The notes under the pieces are model-generated. The model saw only the letters and a program-made list of their open reading frames with translations, had not been told where the DNA came from and searched no databases. Position numbers and translations under genes: made by a program. A stretch of DNA of 64,000 nucleotides, from contig NC_003076.8 of NCBI RefSeq assembly GCF_000001735.4, forward strand, positions 6,572,001-6,636,000. Direction: 5' to 3'. This DNA is from Arabidopsis thaliana (Eukaryota; Streptophyta; Magnoliopsida; Brassicales; Brassicaceae). How positions within the stretch are numbered: the first letter of the stretch is position 1; every line of letters begins with the position of its first letter. Below, in pieces: positions 1 to 11,299 of the stretch.

Positions 1-929
1 ACCATGAATTCTTTTGCAAGAGATCACTTCCAGAGTCACTGTCAGATGCTCATTATCTTCATAATTTGGTTGGAGACACAGAGATTAGAAAAGGAGAAGG
101 AATGCAATTAGATCAGCTTATTCCTAATGCATCACTTAGTAGCCGAGATACGAATGCTCGCATCCAACCTTTTGTTCTTGATGAACTTAAGGAGGCTTTT
201 GAGCTTAATGATACAGCTCCTGTTGAATTGCCTCCAGTAAGAATATTGCTCTCTCTGTTTAGATTTTAACTTCCTGTAACATCTAGATCTTTTACTAACC
301 ATGATAAGTTGAATTACTTCCAAGTATCTTGTGATGATAGTTGAGCTAGGTTTGAGAATATGAGATCTCCTGTTCTTATTTCAGGCAGAGAAGGGAGCTC
401 CTACCACTGTATCAAAATCAAAAAGTGAGTCAAAAGATAAGGATAGGAAACATAGAAAACATAAAGACAAGAAGGAGAAAGATAGGGAACATAAGAAGCA
501 CAAGCACAAGCATAAAGATAGGATCAAAGATAAGGATAAAGACAAGGATCGAGACAAAAAGAAGGAAAAAAGTGGACACCATGATAAGGTTATAAAACTG
601 TCTGCTCTTGTTGGTACCTAGGCCGTCTATATATGTATATTTTGGATTCTTAAATTCGATAGAATTGACGTGGTATACGCTATCACTTTACTTTCAGAAA
701 AGGAAGAACAATGGGACTGAAGATGCTGATGACGTTCAGAGGCACAAAAAGAGTAAGGTAATATACTAATGGCAATGGAGGCATCTCCTTCTTTTTAGTG
801 AAGCTGAATTTAGAAGTTTCTGGTTACTCGCACATTGGTGTTGCTCTGCAAATTTTATTTTTGTCGGCCCTAAAATTAACTTTTTTGCAGCATAAGAGCT
901 CAAAGCTTGATGAGATGGGAGCGATGTAG
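1..929 (+). CDS. MED19B: Mediator complex subunit 19 (MED19), 3' part of gene
   Basis: This is the C-terminal part of a MED19-type Mediator head subunit, which links transcription factors to RNA polymerase II in the nucleus. The gene starts before the window. Visible exons are about 1-236, 385-588, 698-757 and 891-929 (stop TAG 927-929), with GT-AG introns between them. The first exon reads through the family signature around LPESLSDAHYLHNLVGD and TEIRKGEGM, followed by LDQLIP. Exons 2-4 encode a very basic Lys/His/Asp-rich tail (repeats such as HKKHKHKHKD and DKDKDKDR) that is typical of plant and animal MED19. Arabidopsis has two copies (AT5G12230 and AT5G19480, from memory); gene order points to the second. 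The family call is secure; the symbol is less so. Confidence 0.9.
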
Positions 930-1906
930 GTTGGAGGCTGAAGCCGTGCACACTTTCATTTTTGTATTGCACACCCAAGGTGTCATGGAGAGGCTTAGAA
1001 GCAGCTAACTTTGTTAGGTAACTCGGTCACTAGAGTCATCTTCTCATCTTTAGATAACGCACGTTTCTCATATGGGGCTGCGTCTGTCATAACCAACGGT
1101 ACTGTACATGATGAATATGATTGAGTCAACAAAGCTATGGTTGTTTTAAACATGAAGAAATAATTATTGTCTAAGGCTTATAAGAAGATAACCTGGAACT
1201 CTAGCGACCGAGAGTGCACTAACTTTATTTTGGAGTCTCAAATAATTAGAAATGTTTCTATATGGTGTAGATTTGTCTCAACATAACATAAAATGATTTG
1301 GATTTGGTTTTGCAGGTTTAATCTCTAAATAAAAATTGCATTGTGGGAGAAGTTAGGAGGGGTTAAGCAACGAAAAGTTCGCCAAGAAGAATCACAACTT
1401 GTACATTTTGTTACACTTTAAACAAGCTATGAAGTTTATCTATTCTCGTGACTATTTAAACAGAAAGGTTTCATACATTCGAAATCATTTACTCTGAAAT
1501 TTATCGAATCTGAAGGCATGTGACTTTTTGGGTGTATTCGTCTCTATGGAAATACCAAAAACAAAATTTAGATCTTTCAGGAAAGTGTTTTATCTCGAAC
1601 AAAAGAGTAAATAATGAGAAGAACAAAAAAAGACATATGTAATATAACCAACGGAACAGAGAGAAGGGTCAGTGGCTGACAAAGTGTTTCAAGACTTCAT
1701 GTATATGTAATGAATAGCAAAAGATCAAACTCTATCAGTAAAAGATACTAACGGAAAATCTCAAACTCTTAATCAACAAAACCCTTAGTGGGAAACTTTC
1801 CAATCCTTCACACTCTTCTCTCCTACCAAACGAATGACTAAGTAATGCTGCTTTTCATTTTAAAAAAGCGTTCCAAGATGTGACCTCATTTGCTTATCCT
1901 TCCTTT
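930..1906. other. Convergent 3' region between MED19 and eIF2B gamma
   Basis: This tail-to-tail interval should hold the two 3' untranslated regions. There is no open frame with recognisable protein content, no RNA gene and no repeat that I can support. It is AT-rich with several AATAAA-like stretches. Confidence 0.6.
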
Positions 1907-4352
1907 TCATTTTCTAGCAAAGGTCTCTCCTTTGTGCTCACTCCCGGCACAAACAACATACCCTGCTTCCACCTATAAAACCAATTGATGTTTTGATTAT
2001 GGAATCTGTAAAAGCATTGATACGTAGGGGACACTGTATTATGAAAACTGAAGGGGGTAACGTACTTGGCAGTCTCTTAGAGTAACACGCTCTTGAAGCT
2101 GTGCGTTGCTGCAAATGACTGAGCCTTGTATTGAACATCCGTCTCCAATTGTGGCATGGTCCATCACAACTGAATTAACAATCTGCACCCACATATACAA
2201 GCAGTTGAGTGTCTTTTCGAGATGTACACCACCTTTCTTTGGCTGGCTTGAGTAAAAAGCTAATTATTACCTTCACATTGGAGCCTATCCGGCAATGTCT
2301 CCCAATTACAGATCTTTTGACACTGCATTTATCACCGACTTGAGAGCCTTCTCCAAGCATACAATGAGGTCCAACCTGCAACCCAAAAATTGTTATTCAC
2401 GATCACAACTCACAGAACAAATGCTCAATATCTACACATGTAGAGTTACGTACTGTGGTTTTCGATCCAAGCTCAGCTGATGGGTGGACAATGTTGTGAT
2501 GAGCAGAAAAGGAGTATCCAGATAGGTGGTTTGATTCACCAATAACCTGCACAAGTTTGAACAATTGCGGAGCTTCATAAGTCAACTGAGAAAAAAATAC
2601 TGGAGAAGGAATCCCATGTGTAAACAACTTACATCTCTGTTTACGTCCATGAAGGCTTGAATGCTATTCAAGCGGACGAAATACTTACTTTCATCCGCTA
2701 TATAAACACAGCATTTATGGGTTTTCCGGGTACCCAGACCTGATTCATAGACTTGATGAAAGCTTGGCATGGATGCGTTGGAGAGAATTTGAGACAAGAC
2801 CACCTCGTTGTTCTGCATATTATTTTTTCCATTTCCATTCCCATTTTCTTCTACATTACTTTGGTCAGAGAAGACATCTGATCTCTGATACTCAAGGGGA
2901 AACCGCACAAATAAGGAATCAAAATGGTAATAAAAAAAAAATGGTCATTTGCAAGGACCGTATCCGACTAACCAGCTGTGTACGAACAAGATACGGTAGT
3001 ACATCCTGTTTTAGGCTCCTAAAAGCAGGTTTTTGATCCAAAACTTCCTGCAGAACTGCTCTGTAAGACAAAAGAACATATTGAGTATCGACAGATAAAA
3101 CTACTTTGATAGCAGGAAAGCAGATCTGACCAACCTCTTGAAGGCATATATATGAGAATCCATCAGATCTGATCGAATTTCCATCTAAATCGAAAATGAC
3201 AAGATAATTAGAAACTGTACTAAGAATTTGTAATATATGAATCATAAAAAGATGCATTTGTAGGTAATTTCAAAAACTTAATAAGAACATTACCTTGCCA
3301 GCCGCACAGAGAATGCTCTTTTTTACTCGGGTATCTTTCTTAATCTCAGTACCTAACACAATTTCAGGAGGTAAACCAACAACAAGTTCAAGCATTTTGT
3401 TACCTCTAAGAAACATAAAGAAAAATTAAAAGTAGGACCTTTGGCTATGTATAACAAGAACTGTTTCAAGGAATCAAGCCCTATGATATCATCGCAAGCA
3501 GGTTTTTTGGTTTTATCTTTCCCACCAGAACCTCCTGATTCTGATGGCCCACTGACAGGTTGAGCACAAAGCATAACAGTCACTGCTGCATCATGCCTTC
3601 TATGAGTGGCGGCAACAGCACCAGGAGGAATATCAGAAACAATGTCTCCACTTACGATCTACGTCAAAGCAAATTACCAGTTAACTAGAAGCTCAAAAAG
3701 TTGCACAAAGCAAAAGCTACGAGACGTCTTTATTGAAAAGCTAACCAAAATGTCTTTGGCAGTTAAGTGGTGTGCAATTGCCCTGAGTGCCCCAGCAGTT
3801 CCAACATTCTCAGCAACAGCAGCAACCTAAAGTAAAATATCCAGCAGAACATTAATAACGAATATGACACTAGTTTCTTTCAATCATGCATAGAGTTTTA
3901 CAGAATTCAGATGCCATAGATGAGTAAATACCTCAACATGTAAACGATCAACACAAGCAGAAGAAATCCATCCACCAACTTTCAAAGCAGCATCTTCCCC
4001 TTCAACAACCTGTTCCACCAATGCGAAACGAAAAAATCTGAGCTCTATTGAAAACATTCAACCTAGAAACTCGCAAAAGGAAATCAGTAATTGTATTGAA
4101 AAGATAAAAGGCGTACGACGATCAGATCCTTGAGATTACTACTCTCGAGAAGATCCAGAACGTAAGACAACACCGGACGATTCGCTACGGGAAGCAACGC
4201 CTTAGGAACTTCCTGAACAACAACAACAAATTAGCAATTCGTCGAAACTGTTATGCTGATGATGAGAGTGAAAGAGAGAGACGGACCTTGGCGACTAAGG
4301 GAACAAGATAACTAGAGAATCCGCCGGCTAGAATCACGACCTGGAAATCCAT
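1907..4352 (-). CDS. Translation initiation factor eIF2B subunit gamma
   Basis: This is the gamma subunit (EIF2B3 orthologue) of eIF2B, the guanine nucleotide exchange factor that recharges eIF2 in cytosolic translation initiation. ATG is at 4352-4350; exon 1 (4287-4352) encodes MDFQVVILAGGFSSYLVPLV, the start of a nucleotidyltransferase-like domain with a LAGG motif. Next come PKALLPVANRPVLSYVLDLL and a VSGDIVSDIPPGAVAA stretch. The C-terminal half carries hexapeptide left-handed beta-helix repeats (HPSAELGSKTTVGPHCMLGE, SVKRSVIGRHCRIGSNVKI, NSVVMDHATIGDGCSIQGS). The reading ends GSEHKGETFARK before TGA (1907-1909). The coding sequence is split over many short exons and is about 450 residues long, normal for the family. 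Gamma lacks the catalytic C-terminal domain of eIF2B epsilon, so its role is structural and regulatory. Locus from memory AT5G19485. Confidence 0.9.
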
Positions 4353-4768
4353 TGTCGCAGCTGAATTGACGAGAGAAGACGAAGAAGAGAGGTTTCTGCT
4401 TTCTGGGGTTTTGATTTTGAGAAACGGTAGACGAAGACGATATCAATTTAACCCGCTTGTTTCTTTCTTTTGGATCCGACGGGTCGTTCCATTAATCTTG
4501 GGTTATCTATCTCACTTAAATATTTTAATTAAAATTAAACATTAACAAAGATTAAACCATACTTTATGTATATGATTTTATAGTTTGTGTAAAGCTTGCT
4601 ATCAAATTAGAAGAGATGAATGAAAAAAACGAAATTACATTAAAGAGAATGAGAGCAATCTCCTACATACACACTGCTTCTATAATATATAAGTGTGTCA
4701 ATTCCTAAGTTGTTGTTTTCTTTCTCCTACCTTTAGTTTTAAGTCATTTCACCTAAACTGAAACTCTT
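4353..4768. other. Promoter of eIF2B gamma and 3' region of the NC2-alpha-like gene
   Basis: Short AT-rich spacer between two minus-strand genes. It must contain the eIF2B gamma promoter and 5' leader (higher-numbered side of that gene) and the 3' untranslated region of the next gene. No clear TATA box or other element is seen. Confidence 0.5.
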
Positions 4769-6273
4769 TCACTCTTGGTCTATGCTTTCTTCATCATAAT
4801 CTTCCTCGTCACTAGCACTAGCCTGTTGTTGATCATCAGGATCTATTTTCATTTCGTTAATCTCCAACGGGTAATCTGGACTTCTCTCTAGCTGTGTTTC
4901 CAGCCATGTAGCATTGTCTCCATTCTCATCTAATTCAACATTAAGATCGAAGTTCCTTACTTTTACCTCTGAGTTACTACTATGATGATTGTTGTGTGAT
5001 GCAACTTTCTTCCAAGATGTATCGTCGTGAGAAAGGCTCCCGTTTTCGGGAGACGGGGTCCTGCTGCTTTCGGGAGAACCGTCTTCTAAATCTTCTTCAA
5101 ATTTTAGAGACAGCCCACTTCCTGTTCTTCCACTACTTCGTCCGCGGCCTCTACCTCGCCTTCCTCTGCCACAGCTAGTATGTTTGACCTCATGCTGTAA
5201 CAAGGCGAAACATATGCGTTAAGTAATATACAATTGTCTATTGGCAAAATAAGTCTGGCTAGTTACCATTTGAGTGGTCTTTATCATATCTTCATCGTTG
5301 CAACTACTTCCATCAACAACTTTCCTGAAAAGTCGAACAAACAAGTTGTTAGACACGATACCGATATCAAAATTAGGTAGATTGATTGCTGACATAGAAT
5401 AGAACTATAGAAGAAGCGGGCCTAACCTTCTTTTGGTAGCTGATTGGTCTTCAGTGTCTGAGCCACCCAAATCAGGAACTTTAGCGACAGTGTCTCTTAG
5501 AAAATCAAAGACATTAGTCGCTTGCACACACTGCTTCCTGGAAAAAGAATAGAAAAGTATTGAAGAAGCAAGAAAACAATTGGTTTATATAAGCAAAATC
5601 CAAAGATGAGATTCACACTTACAAATGAAAGGCGTTGACAGTTTTAGCACCTCGGCTTAGAGTTACATCATACGTGTGATTACACAAGTCTTGTAAAAAC
5701 AGCTCCAAAGCTTTAGCTGAAAAGTTAAATTCAAAACCAGAACAGATCAACTACATGTGACACAAGCTAACATATGAACAACGTTTGAGTAAGAAAATCA
5801 AAAACATCACATCACTTACAAACAAGAAGAGGGACTGCCATTGCTATTTTGCCAACTTCCTCATCAGTTTGCATAATCTTCTTAATCCTTGTCTGAAACA
5901 AATTTTGAACATATCAACACATACAAAATCAGACTCAGACACTAAGAAATTTCTTATGTAGATATCAACATCTTTGATTAGCCCTAAACAAGATATCTCT
6001 GCAGTTTATTTATATCTAGCCATGAACAAAAGAGCCCTCCAAGTCCAAAGATACATTCACAAAGATAAATTTAAAAACCTAATGAAGACAAGGACCATGG
6101 AACCCTGAAGAAGTAAACCTGAAATCATAGCAAAAGTTGAACCTAACTACTCTCACAACTCACAAAACAGAGTTCATGGTTATCTCCATAAGAAGAAGAA
6201 CATAACAAACTATAAAACAGTGAAAAGTAATGTTTCATACCGCTGGAAAACGTGTCTGGAGCTTCTTCTTCAT
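4769..6273 (-). CDS. Histone-fold transcriptional corepressor, NC2-alpha (DRAP1)/NF-YC-like
   Basis: ATG is at 6273-6271; exon 1 (6241-6273) encodes MKKKLQTRFPA. Later exons give TRIKKIMQTDEEVGKIAMAV, then SKALELFLQDLCNHTYDVTL and SRGAKTVNAFHLKQCV. This is a histone fold of the NC2-alpha/NF-YC type, with the family's FPxxRIKKIMQxDEEVG signature. NC2-alpha pairs with NC2-beta (Dr1) to bind TBP and block pre-initiation complex assembly. The last exon (4769 to about 5192) is long and low in complexity: an Arg/Gly tract (GRGRRGRGRGRSSGR), a Ser/Pro segment, the peptide FDLNVELDENG, and an acidic end (DEEDYDEESIDQE). The stop is TGA at 4769-4771. The N-terminal domain is firm; the function of the tail is unknown. 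Locus from memory AT5G19490. Confidence 0.85.
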
Positions 6274-7018
6274 GCTATTGTTTTACAGAGGAATAGCAGC
6301 TTCCAAAGTCAAGGGGAAGAAGATAAAAACCCTAATTTTGAAATTTGTGTTGCTTGCTTCCGTTCTCTCTGGAATAAATAACAAGAGAAAATCAAATTAA
6401 CAAATATATATATTGATTCCATCAAACACGACAAGAAAAGGAAAAAAAATAAATTCCTTTGGATCTGTTTTTTTCTAGTTAGAAATTGGTCTCTGTTTTC
6501 TGACCCGTCCTTGTCGGACCCAAATCATACGCAATTGGACCTTTTTTCTCCCACTCTTTTTTAATTTAATAATGAGATCTTATATTTTATTTTGCTTTTC
6601 ATTTAACAAGTTTTATGTAACAATTATTTAATTTTGACAGCATGTATTATGTAACATTTAATTTGATTTATCACATGATATCTTAAGAAACCATAAACTC
6701 AAAATAAATAAAAATTATTTTTATAGAGTAAATTGTAAATTATACTTTATGTTTGCATTGCTATTCTTTTACTTGCATACAACTTTTGTATCATTGATGC
6801 AAATAGTATTTTCTAAAAGCAAAATAGAAGCATAAAATGCATAGATTTTAAATTTAATTGGGAAATAAAACTTCAAAAATAAGACAGCCACACATGTTAA
6901 TCTGGAAGCTAAGCTCTCTCTAACACAATCTTTTGACTGTCGGAAGTCGCAGAAAACAAACCAGAAGACTGATCATAGGCTTTTCATAGCTAGTGTCTGA
7001 TATCAGACAAACACAGAC
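6274..7018. promoter_or_regulatory. Bidirectional promoter region
   Basis: This 745-bp AT-rich spacer lies between two divergently transcribed genes (minus strand ending upstream at 6273, plus strand starting at 7019), so both promoters must lie here. No single core motif stands out enough to place a transcription start. Confidence 0.5.
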
Positions 7019-9699
7019 ATGTCTGTGTCTCTAAGCTACACTTGTCTTCTTAGATTACCCACCTTTTCAGTTCCAACGAAACCCATTAGTTTCAATGGAC
7101 CTCTCCCTTTTTATCTACCAAGATCTCATATTTCCTCATCTTGTTTTGGTTTCAAATCAAACCCATTCATAAGAACTCAGACCCCAAGATTCTTCAAGTG
7201 TTTGCCTCAGAGAGTGTCTGATGAACGCAGAGAAACACAAGTAACAACAGAAGAAGAAGAAGAAGATGAGGAAGAAAAGATTGTCGTATTTGAGAGGCTC
7301 TTCTCTAACCTGAATCAATCAACATTGAAGCGAGAATCCGGTACAAAGACTGTTACCATTTTGCATGTGAATACCCAAATTTGGATAGAAATTTTTGGTT
7401 TTTAAGTTTTAGAAATTTTCAGGAAGTTTGTCCAGTGCAATTTTCTTGGTTGCTGGCACTACCGTAAGTGTGTCTACTTTCTCATAACTCTGTCCATATT
7501 CTTGTTGAAACTATGCAAGGAATCAAGTTTGTTTTCTGCTAAACTTTTATCCTTTTCTTGATTAGGTAGGTGCAGGGATACTTGCGATTCCAGCTGTGAC
7601 ACAAGAATCAGGTTTTCTAGCCTCTGCAGTCGCCTGCATTCTCTGTTGGGCCTTCATGGTGATGATGGATGATTCTTCTTATCTCTGTTTTATGTTTCTT
7701 GCAAGTAACGGATTGGTCATTAGTAATACATGTTGGCTTCAGGTTGTGACAGGTTTGCTGGTTGCAGAAGTAAATGTCAACACCATGAGTGAACTAGGCT
7801 CTGGAGGCGTATCTCTTGTATATCCCCTCAAACCAATACTTCTATGAAAACTTAGCTTAGTTATTATGTCTTTAAACTCAGCTTTGACATGATATTTTGG
7901 CAGGTCTCAATGGCGAAGCGGACTCTTGGGTCTGTTGGAGTTCAAGTTGTTTCGTAATCATCCTCTCATTCTCACTTCAGAACTTGCTTTCCATCACTGT
8001 TTCTTTCATTTAAACTTGAAACAAGCCTTTCTGTTGTGTAGTTGGTCTTATCTTCTCATACATTACACCCTTCTTGTGGCTTACATTGCTCGGTCATCAG
8101 GCATCCTTACCAACTTCCTCGGCATTCCGATGTATGAAACTCCAATTGATCCTCATTTACACTGACACTTTTGAGTGTTGTGCTTCTGTACTTATTCCCT
8201 AGAATGTTCTGTAGATGGGAGAGTGCAACTCTATTCTCACTGATCTTCGGAGGCCTTTGCTTCTTTGGAAGGTTAGCTCTCCATATTAAACTAATCACTG
8301 ATGCCACAATTTAAATCAGAAACTGTATAAACACAAGGAGAACCAGAGTGGAATAGTGGTAGACCCGACAAGTTAATCATACCTTCCTCCATGTGGTTGC
8401 AGCCAGCGATTCATCGGTGCAGCCAATGGAGTTCTGGTGTTTGGAGTAATTGCATCGTTTGCAGCACTCGTGGTAACAAGTTTTTGGCTAAATACTTTCC
8501 TGTGAATTCATTAAATGGAAAACAAAACCATAGATGACCTCATGACCATATTGTTAGGCAGTTGCAAGTGGAGACTTACACTGGGAAGCTCTTCTCAAGG
8601 CTAACTTTGAGGCCGTTCCCATGAGTGTACCCATCATTGCTCTGTCATTTGTTTATCAGGTAGTCAGAGGGAATCTCATTATTTCAAACTTGGATTCTTG
8701 GCTCCAAGATGAAGAATCTTTCTCAATTGGTTGCTTTTCTTACAGAATGTGGTGCCGGTTCTCTGCACAGATCTTGAAGGAGACTTGCCGAGAGTAAGGT
8801 GACATCATACCCTGCAACGTTAATGGTGAAACTCACTCAGTCTGTATGGACTAACTCAACCTTCTTAATATCTTTATCTTCAGAACCGCCATCGTTCTTG
8901 GCACAGCCATACCACTTGGCTTGTTTCTTGTGTGGGACGCTGTGATTCTTGGATCGTTTCCAGTAGATACTGGGGTGGCTGTTGAGAAGATGGTCGATCC
9001 TCTGCAACAATTGAGATCAAGTAGTGTCACTGTCGGTGTAAGTTTAGTTGTTCTTGCTTATTTGATAAACTCTCACCAATCACCAGCTAATCAGTCTTCT
9101 TTTGATCACACAGCCGTTTGTGGAAGCATTCTCTCTTTTTGCAATCGCAACATCTTATATAGGGTTTGTCTTAGGCCTCTCTGATTTCTTCTCTGACTGT
9201 AAGTATCATCAAACAATCAAACTTTTATGTTTTTCTACTAAATCTACAGCCATGGAGACATAACTGTATAATCTATTCTTTCATCGAAAACTTTCAGTAT
9301 TGAAGCTCCCGAGTGGCCAGAACAAGCCTCTTCTTTACTTGCTTACTCTCGTTCCACCGCTTGTTCTGTCCCTACTGGATCCAGAGATTTTCTTCAAGGC
9401 CTTAGATTTTGCCGGGACATATGGAGGTAAGTCTCTTCTTGAGAAACCTGAATCAACAAGTTCAAACATGAAAACCTAACAACTGTATGTTCTCTTTCGT
9501 AGTTCTGGTATTGTTCGGAATCCTCCCAGCAGCAATGTCTTGGTCAGATAGGTACATAGTCTCATCATCAACAGTGACAAGATTACCTCAACTTGTTCCC
9601 GGAGGAAAACTCACCCTTTCTCTGGTTATGGGAGCTGCAGGATACGTAATTATTTCTGAAGTAATAGAGAATTTGTCAAAGTATCTAAATGTTTCTTAA
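7019..9699 (+). CDS. Tryptophan/tyrosine permease family protein, probably plastid-targeted
   Basis: Membrane transporter of the aromatic amino acid permease (HAAAP/TAT-like) family. ATG 7019 opens exon 1 (7019-7340): about 75 residues rich in Ser, Thr and Arg and poor in acidic residues, then an acidic run (TTEEEEEDEEEKI). This is the pattern of a chloroplast transit peptide. Exon 2 (7423-7463) gives SLSSAIFLVAGTT; exon 3 starts at 7566 with VGAGILAIPAVTQESGF, the conserved first transmembrane motif. Further exons encode repeated hydrophobic segments (for example VVTGLLVAEVNVNTMSELG, then the segments around 8930 and 9120). The last exon (9503 to stop 9697-9699) encodes LVLFGILPAAMSWSDRY and ends LSKYLNVS. 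Inferred role: amino acid transport across a plastid membrane; the substrate is not proven. Locus from memory AT5G19500. Confidence 0.88.
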
Positions 9700-9853
9700 C
9701 AATGATGCAACGGAATAGTAACCATTGAAAATTTAGTGTTATTGTAACATGAAAGCGGTCTTGCAACTAGGAAAGAAACATTTCGGTAAACAACACAAAC
9801 GAAAACAAAACTTGAAATTCAGATATGTTTCGGTAAGGAGAAATTTGAAGTCT

Positions 9854-11137
9854 CTAAATCTTGTTGAAAGCGACAATGTCACAACTCTGGATGTACTCGT
9901 TGTTAGGCTCTGAGGTGAGGAAGTCTTCAATGAGGTTGTCCGGGGACACGAGGTCATCAACAATCGTGAACATAATTGTGAGTTTCTTGATCCCATAACC
10001 AACTGGTACAAGTTTTGCTGCAAGACAGGGAGAAAAAAAATATCAATTATAAAACTGTCTCACCCAAAGAGTAACAAGCTTACTCTGATATAAAGATTGA
10101 AAGTTTAAACGTACAGGCTCCCCAGAAAAGACCAGGCATCTCAACACCACGAACAGCCTCTTCCAGTTTCTTCATGTCGGTTTCATCATCCCATGGCTTA
10201 ACATCCATGAGCACAGAAGACTTTCCACCTAACAAAGAGTTCAAAATTCAAAAGAGAGTTAGAACCCTTATTAAAATTTAAGATGCAGTTACTAATTCAC
10301 ATGCTTGTATATGTACTATCGAATTCAATTAAGAGGCTTACTCTCTTTAGGCTTCTTGGTGTCCTTCTTAGCAGCCTCCCTCTCCTCTGCAGCTTTCTTT
10401 TCTTCTTCGGTCTCGTCACCAAAGAGATCCATGTCATCATCATCATCAGCTGCAGCTGCAGGTGCCTGTTGACAATTATGCAAGATAGCGTAAACACACA
10501 CACACACACACAACATTCCAAACCAAACTCCAATCAATTCCCCTACCAAACATAGCTCGTGATCCCTAATACAAGATTGGAAATATCACCTTTCAAATCA
10601 TAGTTCCAAACTACATTCATTACCCTTTTTCTAAGGTCTACGACTATGGTAATAAAGAATAAAGCATTCAAGTAAAGGTACCTCAGCTTCAACAGCTGGA
10701 GCAGCAGCAGCAGAGCCACCGAATTGTACTCCAACGGCCTTTCCAGGGAAACTGCAACAAATCAAAACTCGTCAATTCCTGGAAGATCAATATACAAATC
10801 CAAATCTGAATCGATTATTACAAAATTCCGAAAAAAGGACGAACCTTTTAGCAAGTTGGGAAGCCACGGACTCGTACCACTTGCTAGCATTGGGGAAGGC
10901 ATCGCTGGGTTTCACTGGAACGGCAGCGTAAACCTTGACATCATCCACAGACAATTGATCTCTGCAAATTCAAACTCTCTTATACGTCAAAACGGGAATA
11001 GAAACAATCGAATCGTGTCGCAAAAACAATAGGAAAAGTGAGAAACTTTACCCGGAGATGTAGGTTTTTCCGGCGAGGTGCTCCTCCACGGATTTGACAC
11101 CCTCCTCTGTGTGTAGATCTGAAAAGGTAACGGCCAT
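9854..11137 (-). CDS. Elongation factor 1-beta (eEF1B guanine-exchange subunit)
   Basis: Nucleotide exchange subunit that reloads eEF1A with GTP during cytosolic translation. Six exons splice to 224 codons: 11052-11137, 10845-10961, 10682-10751, 10342-10465, 10115-10228 and 9854-10017 (stop TAG 9854-9856). The N-terminus ([20 protein letters not shown]) is a GST-C-like domain that binds eEF1B gamma. The middle is an Ala-rich hinge, then an acidic run ([18 protein letters not shown]). The C-terminal exchange domain includes [34 protein letters not shown] and the invariant ending [12 protein letters not shown]. The length equals plant EF-1-beta (about 224 residues) and it lacks the longer delta/leucine-zipper form. 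It is convergent with the permease, only about 150 bp apart. Locus from memory AT5G19510. Confidence 0.95.
10494..10512. repeat. (CA)n microsatellite in an EF-1-beta intron
   Basis: About nine uninterrupted CA units lie in the intron between exons 3 and 4 of the EF-1-beta gene. This is a simple repeat and likely to vary in length between accessions. Confidence 0.8.
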
Positions 11138-11236
11138 TGTTGCTGAGTTTTAGGGTGTGAGGGAGGTAGAGAGATCAGAGAGACTAAGCTGCTGTTGAAA
11201 CCTAAAAGAGTATATCCTGAGCTGTGAGACTCTGAG

Positions 11237-11286
11237 AAACCCTAAACCCAAATAAACTGACAAATATTTGGGCTTATTTATGGGCC
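11237..11286. promoter_or_regulatory. Telo-box and site II elements of the EF-1-beta promoter
   Basis: About 100 bp before the EF-1-beta start codon, AAACCCTAAACCC (11237-11249) is a telo-box. It is followed by TGGGCT (11269-11274) and TGGGCC (11281-11286), two site II motifs. Telo-box plus site II is the known promoter signature of plant translation and ribosomal protein genes active in dividing cells. The motifs are seen directly; their activity is inferred. Confidence 0.65.
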
Positions 11287-11299
11287 TTCAAAGTGGCTC

